Source: CAZICM01 sp964537685
Lineage (GTDB): Bacteria; Myxococcota_A; Polyangia; Polyangiales; Polyangiaceae
Direction: 5' to 3'
Length of the DNA stretch: 48,911 bases
Assembly: GCA_964537685.1 (NCBI GenBank)
Contig: CAZICM010000070.1
Coordinates: 1-48,911 of the forward strand
Shown here: piece after piece, positions 17,838 to 27,572 of the stretch
Position numbering within the stretch: position 1 is the first letter of the stretch
Layout of the letters: the number at the start of each line of letters is the position of its first letter
Translations under genes and position numbers: made by a program
Notes under the pieces: model-generated
Databases searched by the model: none
Told to the model about the DNA's origin: nothing
The model's input: the letters and a program-made list of their open reading frames with translations, nothing else

Positions 17838-20800
17838 ATGCGCCGGATCTCGATATTTTCTTTTGCCCTGCTATTGCTCGCGGGCTGCGGCGGGCCGAAA
17901 GCCACCGCGAAAAGCACGGCGCCCGCGGCCGATAGCCATAGCGGCGGGGAGATATCCGCTCCGGCCTTTGCTTCGCCCGCGAGATGGCATTACCATCCTC
18001 CGGCTCCCGATTTTGCGACGGCCTTTGTGCGCCTGGACCATGGAGGCTGTGCGCTGCTGGGCGATGAGGGCCGGCGTTTTTTGGTTGGGCCGGCCGCGAA
18101 AAGCGATAGCAAGGTAAATGCGGCCGCGGCCAATGAATGCAAGGGCAATGTTCAAGCCGCAAATGTCGTGGCGCCGGAGAGATTGCTCGGTATCTATAGG
18201 CGGTCGCCCAATGCATGGGTATTCGCGGGAGAGAGCGGTACAATTTATGAAAGCGCTTCGCCGCTCGGGGCATTTTTAAGAACAATACCGCCGCCCGTGC
18301 CCTTTCTTCATATCGCGGGCGCGGGTTCGCTGGTTATCGGCGCGGCTTCCGATGGAAGCATCTTTAAATATTCGGAAGATACGGGCTGGAAGGCGCTGGA
18401 GAAGAGTCCGCCGGTGCGTGTATTTGATATCGCGGCGGCCGAGGGGGGAAGGATTTTGGCGCTGGGGCTTCCAGAAAGTTTATATGCCAGCGCGGACGGC
18501 GGGAAGACATTTATCAAAAGCCCGCTTGGATCTATAGGCGCGAGCCATGTGGGCCGGATGCCTGACGGTACGCTTGGGGCTCAGGGTTTAACGGAAAGCA
18601 TCACATGGGATGATAGGCGCAATCCTTCTTTTGCATTGGGCGCGGAGGCGCTGCGTTCGGAAGAAGTCCGTGTTGTGGCGGCCGAAGCGGCAGAACCGAG
18701 GGCCGCCGCTATCGCGTATGGGCGCGCGTTTATCGATGGAGACCGCTATTTTGAAGCCGAGAGCATAAGCGACGGCGATGGCGGTTTTGCGCTGATTCAT
18801 GGAAGGCTGGGGGCACCGCATAGCAAGCAGCGGATACCGGATAGCGCGGACTGCGGAAGCATAAAGCTGGGCGGGCAGGGCAAGCAATTGGTGACGGCCT
18901 GCGTGTCCGCTGGGGACGATATGATTTTGGCGAGGGTGCGGCGCAGCGAGGATTCGGGGCAAAGCTTTGGAAACGCGCTGACGCTGGAGACGCTCGATAC
19001 GGATTCCATTGATATCTCGGTATCGGTGAATGGAGATATTTTAATCACGGGGGTATGCCGTCCGGGCAATGCCCAGACCGTTTGTAAGCCTGGAGCGCCG
19101 CTTCATTTAAAGCCCGAGGGAAAGGGGCTTGTGGCGAATACGGTGGAGGCATTGGGCCTGGAGGGAGCGGCCTTTATGCCGGCCTTCTCGCCGGATGGGC
19201 ATTCCGCGTATTTTCTAGGCCGGCGCGGTAAGGATGAACGTTTATCTTTGTTTGTATCCCACGACGGCGGGGAGAGTTTTTCGATACGGCCGCTGGAAGC
19301 GCCTTCCAATCGAAAAACCCAGGAGAGCGATACCGATTCCGATAGCGAAGAGAGGCGCAGTGAACGGAACGAGGACGAAGACGAGGAGGGCGGTGATTTT
19401 CAGACGGCCGAGGATAGCGCGATATCGGTGGGCGAAGATGGAACGGTAGGGCTTTCGCTATTGGGGCCGCGGGGCGCGGTGTATATGACGGCCGATGAAG
19501 ATGGGCGTGTGCTGGCGGTGGCTAAGGCGCCCGCGGAGGACGCGCTGATGGCGGGCTTTGGCAAGCGGGTATTGGCTATCGCCGCAGATAGAGAGCTCGA
19601 CGGTCCGGGCAAAGCCGAAACGCTGCGGGTATGGGAATCGCTGAATGGAGGCGCGAGCTTTGACTGGATAGCGGGAAGCCGGGCGCTGGATTTAGATTTG
19701 TATCAAGCGCCGCCCGTGATTGCATGCGGGGCGGGAGGCTGTTTGCTTGGGGATACGGTGACGCGGGTGGGCTGGTCGGGCCAGGCGGAATCGCAGCCGG
19801 AAGCTTTGTTATCGAGAAATCCTCAGCTTAAGCCGGCGATGCATACACCGATTGTGTGCGAGCTGGATCCAAAGAGCCGCTGGACGCTGGTGGAAAATAT
19901 CTTTGGAACCCGCGCTCCCGATATCAATGAAGCGATGCGGGGCCGCTCGATGTGGTCGGTGATGACCTGGGATCCCAAGACGGGAGCGGTGTCGACGGTA
20001 TCGGCGGAGCTGCCGGCGTCGGGCGATGGAGCGCCGAAAGTCATTACAAAAACGCTCTTTTCCAAAGGGCCGGCGCCGGATGCCTATGCCATGGATTTAT
20101 CGCTTCAAATGGAAGGCTATGCGGCGGCGCGCGTCCGTTATCCCGCGGATGCCAATGGGGAACCAAAGCTATCGGCGCCCATGCGCAATATCGAAGTATC
20201 CTGGGATAATTATTTTTTGGATGGAGGGCCATTTCACGCCACGATTCCCGACGCGGGCCCCATTGAGCTTGGAGATATAAAGACCAATCGACCCTTATTT
20301 TTTGACACGGGTTTAATCTCGGTATCGCTTCAAGGGATTTTTGTGAGGCCGCACTCGCCGAGCGCGCGCACGGCGCTGACTTACTTTTTGGAGCCGGGCG
20401 GGAAAACGCAGCGCTTTGGATATCCAGCTTATCCGGTGCATGGTTTGGGGCGTCCGCTGACCTATAGAGATGATGCGGCATGGGTATCGGGCAAGCTGAT
20501 GGCCGTGGGTATGACGCCCTATAATGAAAACCCCTTTTCGGCTATGATTTTAGGCTATTCCAATGGGGATTCGTGGACGATGAAGGCCACGCGCACGGTT
20601 CCCAGCGTGGGCAATGTGTCCCAGCTCAGAAGCCAAATCGATTGGTCGTATTCTCAAAAGACCATCGGGATTACTTCGCTTTTTGTGGACCTGTTCGATA
20701 CCCAGGCATTTGCCAGCTTCCAAGCATTTATGCCGGATGCCACGCTGGGCGAGCCTCAGGTATTGCCGACGCCTTTTGATCTTCCCGAGTCGCCCCGCCC

Positions 20801-21326
20801 TTGCAAGCTATCGGATCGCACGGCAACAACCCGGCTGGAAGCCCCCTTGAGTGTGGGCGGGATGCCCGCTTTTGGGGGCACAAGGCATGTGGTGCTGGTT
20901 TCCGAGGCCAAAGATTCGAAGGAGCCGTCGCTTTTGGCGAATGGGGCTCCAATGGTGATGCTGACGCGGGGTGTTCTGATGCATGGAACAAAGAGCGATC
21001 CTTGTGTAGCGGCATGGGATACATCTCGATTGGGTGGGGATCGAACGGAGGTTTCGGCCATTCTCAGCGGAGACCTCGAGCATTCCTTTGTATTCCGGGA
21101 AGTGTCGGATGAGGCTTTGGAAACAGCCGCCAAGAAAACCCCGGCGGCAAAGCCAAATAAAGCCAGTGCCAATCCAAAGGAATTAAGAGCAAATCTATTA
21201 TTATCCAAGCGCAAAGAATTGCTGACCCATATTGAATACAAGACAATGCGTTGTCAATTCGATGCAAATGCAACCGTTCCCCCAAATGTTTGGAACGCGA
21301 GCAGCATGAGCCGATCGTCCTATTGA
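17838..21326 (+). CDS. Very large BNR/Asp-box beta-propeller lipoprotein
   Basis: The start chosen is ATG 17838, which gives MRRISIFSFALLLLAGC, a canonical lipoprotein signal; an in-frame TTG at 17826 is possible. The 1162-aa product contains four Asp-box motifs (S-x-D/N-x-G-x-S/T-F) at roughly residues 217 (SADGGKTF), 369 (SEDSGQSF), 473 (SHDGGESF) and 600 (SLNGGASF), typical of sialidase/Ycf48/sortilin-like propellers. An Asp/Glu/Arg-rich insertion lies at ~490-520. The second half (~650-1160) also looks beta-rich but has no motif that I can name. No sialidase FRIP/arginine triad is evident, so a binding or scaffold role is more likely than catalysis. Confidence 0.8.
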   Translation: MRRISIFSFALLLLAGCGGPKATAKSTAPAADSHSGGEISAPAFASPARWHYHPPAPDFATAFVRLDHGGCALLGDEGRRFLVGPAAKSDSKVNAAAANECKGNVQAANVVAPERLLGIYRRSPNAWVFAGESGTIYESASPLGAFLRTIPPPVPFLHIAGAGSLVIGAASDGSIFKYSEDTGWKALEKSPPVRVFDIAAAEGGRILALGLPESLYASADGGKTFIKSPLGSIGASHVGRMPDGTLGAQGLTESITWDDRRNPSFALGAEALRSEEVRVVAAEAAEPRAAAIAYGRAFIDGDRYFEAESISDGDGGFALIHGRLGAPHSKQRIPDSADCGSIKLGGQGKQLVTACVSAGDDMILARVRRSEDSGQSFGNALTLETLDTDSIDISVSVNGDILITGVCRPGNAQTVCKPGAPLHLKPEGKGLVANTVEALGLEGAAFMPAFSPDGHSAYFLGRRGKDERLSLFVSHDGGESFSIRPLEAPSNRKTQESDTDSDSEERRSERNEDEDEEGGDFQTAEDSAISVGEDGTVGLSLLGPRGAVYMTADEDGRVLAVAKAPAEDALMAGFGKRVLAIAADRELDGPGKAETLRVWESLNGGASFDWIAGSRALDLDLYQAPPVIACGAGGCLLGDTVTRVGWSGQAESQPEALLSRNPQLKPAMHTPIVCELDPKSRWTLVENIFGTRAPDINEAMRGRSMWSVMTWDPKTGAVSTVSAELPASGDGAPKVITKTLFSKGPAPDAYAMDLSLQMEGYAAARVRYPADANGEPKLSAPMRNIEVSWDNYFLDGGPFHATIPDAGPIELGDIKTNRPLFFDTGLISVSLQGIFVRPHSPSARTALTYFLEPGGKTQRFGYPAYPVHGLGRPLTYRDDAAWVSGKLMAVGMTPYNENPFSAMILGYSNGDSWTMKATRTVPSVGNVSQLRSQIDWSYSQKTIGITSLFVDLFDTQAFASFQAFMPDATLGEPQVLPTPFDLPESPRPCKLSDRTATTRLEAPLSVGGMPAFGGTRHVVLVSEAKDSKEPSLLANGAPMVMLTRGVLMHGTKSDPCVAAWDTSRLGGDRTEVSAILSGDLEHSFVFREVSDEALETAAKKTPAAKPNKASANPKELRANLLLSKRKELLTHIEYKTMRCQFDANATVPPNVWNASSMSRSSY

Positions 21327-21422
21327 ACAGCCCACGACATCCGGCACTTGCGGCGGATACGCGCGGCCCGATAGTCTTGACGCCTTGCGCTATTTTGGCG
21401 TGGGAAAGGCATTGGGCTGGTT

Positions 21423-22238
21423 ATGAGAAAGCGTCTCCGATCCCGATTTAGCCTTCAAAAGTCGCTGTTTATCCTCCCCAACCTCATCACGATTTCATCC
21501 ATTTTTTGCGGCTTTGAATCGATACGAACGGCCGCTTCGCCCAATCCAGGCCCGGATACGTTTTATCGCGCGGCGTTACTGATCGTCTTCGCGATGTTTT
21601 TCGACATGCTCGATGGGCGCGTCGCACGGATGACCAAAACCCAAAGTGCCTTTGGGCTTCAGATTGATTCGCTGGCCGATGTGGTTTCCTTCGGGGCCGC
21701 GCCCGCGCTTCTCGCATTTCAGTGGAGCCTGCACCGTTTTGAAACGCTGGGCGTGTTTGCGGCTTTTTGCTTTGTGGCCTGCGGCGCGATTCGCCTTGCG
21801 CGCTTTAATGTGCTGTCCACCGATGAAGCGGGAAAGCCCGCGAAACCGTCGAAATATATCGTTGGGCTGCCTATTCCAGGCGCGGCGGGCATTCTCGTGG
21901 CCATGGTCATTGCCAATCATTCCATTAGCGGTCCGCTGGGCACGGCTGCTTATGGATGGCTTGTGCTGTCGGTGATGCTGTGCCTGTCTTTCTTCATGGT
22001 GTCCACGATTCGCTTCCGGTCGTTTAAAGAGCTTCGCGGCAATCTGCGCACGGTTTTGCTGCTGGTGTTTGCGATGTGTTCGGCGGTGATCGTGGCGATT
22101 CGATTTTCGCCGGCTTTTATGCTGCTTTGGCTGTGCGGGCTTTATGTGGCGCTCGGCATTGTGGAAACGCTTGTTGCTCTGCCCGAACGGGTGCGCCGTT
22201 TTCTTTCCGAAGATCCCTCGGCGCCTCCCCAGCCATAA
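21423..22238 (+). CDS. pssA: CDP-diacylglycerol-serine O-phosphatidyltransferase
   Basis: A 271-aa integral membrane protein with the CDP-alcohol phosphatidyltransferase signature D-G-x2-A-R-x8-G-x3-D-x3-D, read as DGRVARMTKTQSAFGLQIDSLAD (~residues 63-85). The N-terminal LFILPNLITISSIFCGF segment and the number of hydrophobic helices fit PssA of the multi-pass type. The enzyme condenses CDP-diacylglycerol and serine to phosphatidylserine, the precursor of phosphatidylethanolamine, in the inner membrane. No psd gene is adjacent in the window. It begins a run of same-strand genes that continues into haem biosynthesis. Confidence 0.93.
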   Translation: MRKRLRSRFSLQKSLFILPNLITISSIFCGFESIRTAASPNPGPDTFYRAALLIVFAMFFDMLDGRVARMTKTQSAFGLQIDSLADVVSFGAAPALLAFQWSLHRFETLGVFAAFCFVACGAIRLARFNVLSTDEAGKPAKPSKYIVGLPIPGAAGILVAMVIANHSISGPLGTAAYGWLVLSVMLCLSFFMVSTIRFRSFKELRGNLRTVLLLVFAMCSAVIVAIRFSPAFMLLWLCGLYVALGIVETLVALPERVRRFLSEDPSAPPQP

Positions 22239-22297
22239 AAATCAAGAACACTGTCTTTCCGAAGCCTAAAGAGTTGCGATAGGCTGCCCGCACTTTC

Positions 22298-22699
22298 ATG
22301 CGTAACCGCGTCTTCTTCCCGCAGGCCGCACTCGATGAGTGGATTACGGAGGACCGGGTCGATCTTAAAAACGACGAGCTGACGATTAAGAGCGAAGGCC
22401 GCCGTTACAAGATTATTGAAGCGGTGCGCATTCTTCGCGAAGCCACAAGCTCATCCGATCCTCATGAGTTAATCGGCAGGGTGAAGTCCAGGGCGTTCTT
22501 GGAAGAGCTTGGCGCGGAGCTTCTCGAAAACTCGATGATCATCGGCGATAACGCCTATGACGTTGTGCAGGGATTTGTGGGCGCGCCGATCGGAAGCTTT
22601 GCCGAGCACCGGAAGGATATGCCTCCCAACAGCGCGCCTGGGCCGGCGATTATGAGCGACGAAGATCTGCTCGCCGCTTTTTTGGCGAGCAAGCTGTAG
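22298..22699 (+). CDS. Conserved hypothetical protein, 133 aa
   Basis: A small soluble protein beginning with ATG 22298. It has an N-terminal segment suggesting a beta-rich fold (FFPQAALDEWITEDRVDLKNDELTI), a central EAVRILRE helix and a distinctive ENSMIIGDNAYDVVQGFVGAP segment. I believe related proteins occur widely in Myxococcota, but I know of no assigned function. It sits 59 bp after pssA and shortly before the cytochrome-assembly-like gene. Confidence 0.72.
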   Translation: MRNRVFFPQAALDEWITEDRVDLKNDELTIKSEGRRYKIIEAVRILREATSSSDPHELIGRVKSRAFLEELGAELLENSMIIGDNAYDVVQGFVGAPIGSFAEHRKDMPPNSAPGPAIMSDEDLLAAFLASKL

Positions 22700-22722
22700 G
22701 CCGGAGAATTTTTTGGCCTCAC

Positions 22723-23613
22723 TTGCAGTACGCTCATCGCTTGATGATGGCCGTTCTCTCTACCCTCAGTTTTGCGGCCGCCGTGCTCTTCTACGCTGCC
22801 GCGAGCGGGCTGTTTTATAACGCGATCGCCGCGCAGCCTGCGCCTCTGTCCAAAGCGGCGAACGCCCACGCGCCTCAAGGAAAAGCGCCGCCTTCAAAAC
22901 ACCTCGCGCCGGCGCTCTTGGCCGCGGCCGCGCTGATGCACACGGTGTATATCGGCATCGCAAGTTTTGTCGCGCATGTGTGCCCCGTTCATTCGGTCCA
23001 CTTTCTTCTTTCGGTCGCTTCGCTGCTCGCAGCCGCCGTGTATTGCGTCGCAAGGCTTAAATTCCGCATCGATGCGCTTGGTTTAATCGTCGGCCCGCTG
23101 GGCTTGGCTTTTCTGCTGAGCACTTATTTTCTCGGCACGCCTCATCCTTCGCTCAAACTCGGATCGTTTTTTATCGCGACGCATGTGCTCGCGAATCTGT
23201 TGGGCGTGGCTCTTTTTCTGCTCGCCGGAGGCGCCGCTGCGCTGTACCTCGTTCAAGAGAAACGCCTGAAAACCAAGCGTTCGCTGATATCTATCGGCGC
23301 TCTTCCTCCGCTCGATTTGCTGGACAGGGCCGAGCATCGCTTCTTGGTCGCGGGTTTTCCTCTGCTCACGCTCGGCATTATCACGGGCACGTATTGGGCG
23401 CAGAAGCTCGAGACAGGCACGCCCGATGAAGTGATGCGCATTGTGCTGGGCTATGCGACTTGGCTTCTGTTTGCGTGTGTTTTGCTGCTCAGGGCCGTGG
23501 GTTTTAGAGGCCGCAGGGCCGCTTATGGAACGATTGCGGGCTTTGCCTGCGCGGCGGCTGTGATTGTCATCTATCTCGTTCGCCCCGATGCAGCGGCGCG
23601 CCTTGGAGGTTGA
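22723..23613 (+). CDS. CcsA/HemX-like cytochrome c assembly membrane protein
   Basis: A 296-aa product with about eight membrane helices. The segment LGSFFIATHVLANLLGVALFLLAGGAAALYLVQEKRLK and the later GIITGTYWAQ place it in the cytochrome C assembly (CcmC/CcsA/HemX) family: HemX-type proteins lie beside hemA in many bacteria and influence glutamyl-tRNA reductase levels. The tryptophan-rich WWD motif of true haem-handling CcsA is not obvious, favouring the HemX type. The start is uncertain: TTG 22723 is the first in-frame start, but ATG 22744 gives a shorter, credible N-terminus. Its TGA (23611-23613) lies in the leader of hemA. Confidence 0.8.
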   Translation: MQYAHRLMMAVLSTLSFAAAVLFYAAASGLFYNAIAAQPAPLSKAANAHAPQGKAPPSKHLAPALLAAAALMHTVYIGIASFVAHVCPVHSVHFLLSVASLLAAAVYCVARLKFRIDALGLIVGPLGLAFLLSTYFLGTPHPSLKLGSFFIATHVLANLLGVALFLLAGGAAALYLVQEKRLKTKRSLISIGALPPLDLLDRAEHRFLVAGFPLLTLGIITGTYWAQKLETGTPDEVMRIVLGYATWLLFACVLLLRAVGFRGRRAAYGTIAGFACAAAVIVIYLVRPDAAARLGG

Positions 23614-23618
23614 GCCGC

Positions 23619-25019
23619 GTGATTGTCGTCGTCGGCCTTTCCCACAAGACAGCTCCGATCGAAGTGCGCGAGCGCGTCGCCGTCGCTAAAGATGCGCTCG
23701 CTTCGCTGTTTTCGATGCTTCACAAGCAGCGGGGCGTCGGTGAATCGATGGTGCTCTCGACCTGTAACCGGGTCGAGATTTACGCGGCGCCTAAACATTC
23801 CAAAGCGCCGGATAGCGAAGACGCAGAATCGTACGAGGCGCTGCATGACTGTGTTCACGCTGCCGTGCGGGTGATGAAGCATTTGGGTGGCGAGGCGGTC
23901 GTGCCTCATCTGCTGGTGCAGCAAGGCAAGGCGGCTGTTCATCATCTCTTTCGCGTGGCGTGTTCGCTCGACTCGCTGGTGCTTGGGGAGCCTCAGATTC
24001 TCGGGCAATTGAAAGATGCGATGGAGCAGGCACGCAAGGCGAAGTCGCTGGGTCCGGCGCTCTCCAGAGCGGCCCACCGGGCAGTGCGGGCGGCAAAGCG
24101 CGTGCGTACGGAGACGGCGCTCGGTGCCGGGCAAGTGTCGGTGTCGAGTGTGGCCGTGGATTTGGCGGCTCAGATTTTCGGCGATCTAAACGGGCACACG
24201 GTGCTCTTGATCGGCGCGGGAGAAATGGCGGAGGCGGCGGCCAAGCTTTTGGTGCGGGCAGGGGCGAAACTCCTGCTGATCAACCGGAGTCCCGAGCGCG
24301 CGGAGGCGCTGGCGCGCGAGCTGGGCATGGGCGAAGTGCGGCGCTGGAATGAATTTGACCGGGCGCTCATCGACGCGGACATCGTGATTTCGTCGACCTC
24401 AAGCCCGGTGCATGTGGTGACGCGGGAGATGGTCAAGCGCTTGAGCCGGGCGCGCAAAGGCCGGAGCCTGTTTTTTATCGATATCGCGGTTCCTCGGGAT
24501 ATCGAGCCTAAAGTCAACGAGCTCGATAACGTCTTTCTGTACGACATCGACGATCTGTCGCAGATCGTCCACGCCTCGCTGGAAGGCCGCGCCGCCGAGG
24601 CCGCCCGGGCCGAGCATATCGTCCTCGAGGAAACCAAGCGTTTTGAAGCTTGGATGCGCAAGCATGCGCTTACGCCAACCATCGTCAGCCTGCGCACGAG
24701 AACGCTGTCGGTGCTGAACGCCGAGCTCGAGCGAAGCCTTTCGGGGAAGCTGAAGCATTTAGGCCCGGCCGACCGGGAAGCGCTGAGAATTATGCTGGAA
24801 GCGGCGACCAACAAACTGCTTCATACGCCGACATCGAAGCTTCGCGAGCTTGCGGGCGACTTATCGGCGGCCGAATATGCGGACGCGCTTCGCGAGTTGT
24901 TCGATTTAGGCGATGTGGAATCCCCAATGCAGCCCGGACCCGCCGAAGAAGCGGCGCATGGTGCGGCTCTTTCCGATCAGGTTTTTCAACATGCATCTGA
25001 CGCTGGCAACGCGCACTAG
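23619..25019 (+). CDS. hemA: Glutamyl-tRNA reductase
   Basis: The start chosen is GTG 23619 because GGAGG at 23605-23609 is nine bases upstream; an alternative TTG at 23610 overlaps the previous stop. The ~466-aa product shows the family signature: GLSHKTAPIEVRERVA at the N-terminus, STCNRVEIYA with the catalytic cysteine, GEPQILGQLKDA, the NADPH-binding LLIGAGEMAEAAAKLL (Rossmann), FFIDIAVPRDIEP, and a C-terminal dimerisation helix region. It reduces glutamyl-tRNA to glutamate-1-semialdehyde, the first committed step of C5-pathway tetrapyrrole synthesis. It is followed by hemC with overlapping ends. Confidence 0.96.
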   Translation: MIVVVGLSHKTAPIEVRERVAVAKDALASLFSMLHKQRGVGESMVLSTCNRVEIYAAPKHSKAPDSEDAESYEALHDCVHAAVRVMKHLGGEAVVPHLLVQQGKAAVHHLFRVACSLDSLVLGEPQILGQLKDAMEQARKAKSLGPALSRAAHRAVRAAKRVRTETALGAGQVSVSSVAVDLAAQIFGDLNGHTVLLIGAGEMAEAAAKLLVRAGAKLLLINRSPERAEALARELGMGEVRRWNEFDRALIDADIVISSTSSPVHVVTREMVKRLSRARKGRSLFFIDIAVPRDIEPKVNELDNVFLYDIDDLSQIVHASLEGRAAEAARAEHIVLEETKRFEAWMRKHALTPTIVSLRTRTLSVLNAELERSLSGKLKHLGPADREALRIMLEAATNKLLHTPTSKLRELAGDLSAAEYADALRELFDLGDVESPMQPGPAEEAAHGAALSDQVFQHASDAGNAH

Positions 25020-25887
25020 CGCTCTCGCTCTCGCTCAAACCCGGGCCTTTTGGAATGAGCTTGTAAAGCGGAATCCGGGCCTTTCGGTGGAGGAGCTTCC
25101 GCTGGTCACGCAGGGCGATAAAACGCAGGATCGATCGCTTCAGGATATCGGCGGAAAAGGGCTTTTTATTAAAGAGCTGGAAGAAGCCTTGCTCGATGGG
25201 CGGGCCGATTTCGCGGTGCACTCCATTAAGGATGTGCCCGCGGAACTGGCTTCGGATTTGTGTATCGCGTGTATTCCCGCGCGCGAGGATCCCCGCGATG
25301 CGCTGATCAGCAAAAGCGGTCTGGGTTTGTCGGATTTGCCTAAGGGATCGGTGGTTGGAACATCGAGCCTGAGGCGCGCGCTTTCGCTGCTTTCGGCGCG
25401 GCCGGATCTTCGTATCGAGCCTTTGCGAGGCAATGTGGATACGCGGCTGCGCAAGGTGGCTGAAGGTCCGCTGGATGCCGCGGTGCTTGCGCTGGCGGGC
25501 TTGAAGAGGCTGGGGCTTGCACACCGGGCGGCGGAAATTCTTTCGCCTGAAATCAGTCTTCCGGCGATTGGGCAAGGAGCGCTTGGCATCGAATGCAGAA
25601 GCCGCGATGAGGCTATTTTGTCGGTGCTTTCGACGATGAACGATGTTGAGACGTCCATTTGCGTGAGCGCGGAGCGGGCGGTGATGGCGGCGCTGTCGGG
25701 CAATTGCCGGACGCCTATCGCGGCCTATGCGGAGCGGCGCGGCGGGCAGCTTTTTCTGAGGGCGTTTGTGGCCGAGCCGGATGGAACGCGAATGCGCAGA
25801 GGCGAACGCTGGACAGCCTTTCCCGCTCATGCGGACGAAGCGAAACGGTTGGGCGACGATTTGGGCACCGAGCTAAAACATGGCTAA
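24991..25887 (+). CDS. hemC: Hydroxymethylbilane synthase (porphobilinogen deaminase)
   Basis: ATG 24991 gives MHLTLATRTSALALAQT, the normal HemC N-terminus; earlier in-frame starts add an implausible Arg/Pro leader. The ~298-aa product has QDIGGKGLFIKELEEALL, FAVHSIKDVPAEL, the GTSSLRR segment, LRGNVDTRLRK and the dipyrromethane-attachment region SGNCRTPIAAYA with its cysteine. It polymerises four porphobilinogen molecules to hydroxymethylbilane in the cytoplasm. It overlaps the hemA end by 29 bp and the branching-enzyme start by 8 bp, so it is firmly within one operon. Confidence 0.96.
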   Translation: MHLTLATRTSALALAQTRAFWNELVKRNPGLSVEELPLVTQGDKTQDRSLQDIGGKGLFIKELEEALLDGRADFAVHSIKDVPAELASDLCIACIPAREDPRDALISKSGLGLSDLPKGSVVGTSSLRRALSLLSARPDLRIEPLRGNVDTRLRKVAEGPLDAAVLALAGLKRLGLAHRAAEILSPEISLPAIGQGALGIECRSRDEAILSVLSTMNDVETSICVSAERAVMAALSGNCRTPIAAYAERRGGQLFLRAFVAEPDGTRMRRGERWTAFPAHADEAKRLGDDLGTELKHG

Positions 25888-27556
25888 TACAGGCTTTGTC
25901 GCGCTCGTTCTGCATGCGCACTTGCCTTATGTCCGGCATCCCGAGCATTCGCGATCGCTCGAGGAACGCTGGCTGTTCGAAGCTATTTGGGAATGTTTTG
26001 TTCCTCTGCTCGAGATGCTTGGAAGGCTGCGGGAGAAGGGAATTTCTAGGGCGCTGACGCTTTCGATTTCACCGCCTTTGGCTTCGATGTTCTGTGACCC
26101 GTGGCTGATGAAGCGTTTCGAGACTTATCTCGATGAGCGTGTGGAGCTGGCCCGCCGCGCGCATCGCCACTACAGCGCCGCCAACGCCGATTTGGCCAAT
26201 GCGGCGCTATGGCACGCCGATCGCCTCGCTCATACGCAAAGGGTTTGGGCACAGCAGCGTCATCCCAATCTCTTGGCTGCCTTCTGCGAACACGCCAAAG
26301 AAGGCCCGCTCGATCTGCTGACGACGGCGGCCACACACGCCTATTTGCCGGGCCTGGCCGCGGCGAATATGGCTCAGGTGCGGGCTCAATTGCGCTTGGG
26401 ATACCGTCTTTTTGAAAGGCTTTCGGGACAGCGCCCAATGGGCTTCTGGCTTCCCGAATGCGCGTTCGAGCCACGGCTGGATCGAGAGCTTTTAGCGGCG
26501 GGCGCGCGTTACACGGTGCTCGATGCGCATGGGCTTAGACTAAGCCGGCCACAAACGCCGCGCGATATTTACGGGCCGATCTTGTCGCCCTCGGGCATGG
26601 CTTATTTTGGGCGCGATCCCCATGCCGCGAGAGACGTGTGGTCGAGGTCGCTGGGGTACCCTGGACAGCCGCCATACCGGGATTTCTACCGCGATATCGG
26701 CTTTGATTTGCCTGAAAGCGAACTCGGCGGCGAAGTGCTCCCCAATGGCAAGCGCGTCACTTCGGGTATCAAGCTGCACCGCGTGACAGAGCGGAGCGCG
26801 GGCGCTGTTCACAAAGAGCCCTACGATCCAAAAGCTGCGCAAGAACAGGTGAAGCGCGACGCCGGGCACTTTGTGAGGCAGCGCAGAAACGAACTGTTGA
26901 GCCAAAACAATCACCGCGCTTCAGCCGAAGCGCCGCCTATTGCCGTGGCTCCATTTGATGCCGAGCTCTTTGGCCATTGGTGGTTTGAAGGTCCGGAATT
27001 TTTGGAGCAGGTGCTCGAAAGGCTTGCATTTCCCAACAAAGGTGCTCTGCACGAAGCCCTTGGAATTGAGCCCACCACGCTTTCGCATTACCTGGAGCGA
27101 TTCCCCGAGGCACCCATCTGTGAACCTGCAACATCTTCGTGGGGCGAAGGAGGCTTTGGGGCTGCGTGGGCAGGCGAGTCTTCGGCTGAACTGCTCCGAC
27201 CCGTGCACAGGAGCGGAAAACGAGTTGAACAAGCCTGCAACGCCCTTCGGAGCCGCGCTGATTTACCGCAAATCCAAGGCTTGGCGCTCGATCAAGCCAT
27301 CCGGGAGCAATTGCTTCTGGAATCGAGCGACTGGGCATTTATGCGCACGCGCGGCGATATGCGGAGCTATGCGGATTTCCGGGTGCAAACCCATCTTCAG
27401 CATATTCAGCGCCTGCTCTCGCTGGCCTCGCTTCACGATGTTCCGGTCTCAGAACAAGCCTGGCTTCAGCAATTGTGCGAACACACCCGCTTTGCGGCAG
27501 AGCTATGCGGCCCAGGACTCCGCGATGCCTTCGATGAATGGGCGCCAATCCAATAA
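25880..27556 (+). CDS. GH57 1,4-alpha-glucan branching enzyme
   Basis: A 558-aa protein with the GH57/DUF1957 N-terminus VLHAHLPYVRHPEHSRSLEERWLFEAIWE, the nucleophile region FWLPECAFEP (Glu), and the acid region VAPFDAELFGHWWFEGPEFL (Asp), followed by the helical C-terminal domain common to GH57 branching enzymes. Family members cleave alpha-1,4 and form alpha-1,6 linkages in glycogen, or in some cases act as alpha-amylases. The length and DAELFGHWW segment favour branching activity. The ATG overlaps the hemC stop; coupling to haem genes looks incidental. No other glycogen gene is visible nearby. Confidence 0.9.
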   Translation: MANTGFVALVLHAHLPYVRHPEHSRSLEERWLFEAIWECFVPLLEMLGRLREKGISRALTLSISPPLASMFCDPWLMKRFETYLDERVELARRAHRHYSAANADLANAALWHADRLAHTQRVWAQQRHPNLLAAFCEHAKEGPLDLLTTAATHAYLPGLAAANMAQVRAQLRLGYRLFERLSGQRPMGFWLPECAFEPRLDRELLAAGARYTVLDAHGLRLSRPQTPRDIYGPILSPSGMAYFGRDPHAARDVWSRSLGYPGQPPYRDFYRDIGFDLPESELGGEVLPNGKRVTSGIKLHRVTERSAGAVHKEPYDPKAAQEQVKRDAGHFVRQRRNELLSQNNHRASAEAPPIAVAPFDAELFGHWWFEGPEFLEQVLERLAFPNKGALHEALGIEPTTLSHYLERFPEAPICEPATSSWGEGGFGAAWAGESSAELLRPVHRSGKRVEQACNALRSRADLPQIQGLALDQAIREQLLLESSDWAFMRTRGDMRSYADFRVQTHLQHIQRLLSLASLHDVPVSEQAWLQQLCEHTRFAAELCGPGLRDAFDEWAPIQ

Positions 27557-27572
27557 ATAATCTCTATCGGGC

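Noticed and set aside
17838..21326. Sialidase annotation for the Asp-box lipoprotein
   Set aside because: Asp boxes are structural; no arginine triad, FRIP motif or catalytic Tyr/Glu pair can be identified.
22263..22285. Small inverted repeat AGCCTA/TAGGCT between pssA and the next gene
   Set aside because: Only six pairs with an 11-base loop and no T-run; expected by chance at this length.
24913..24990. Extended N-terminus of hemC
   Set aside because: The extra 26 residues are Pro/Arg/Phe-rich, lie wholly inside hemA and precede the normal HemC start MHLTLATRTS.
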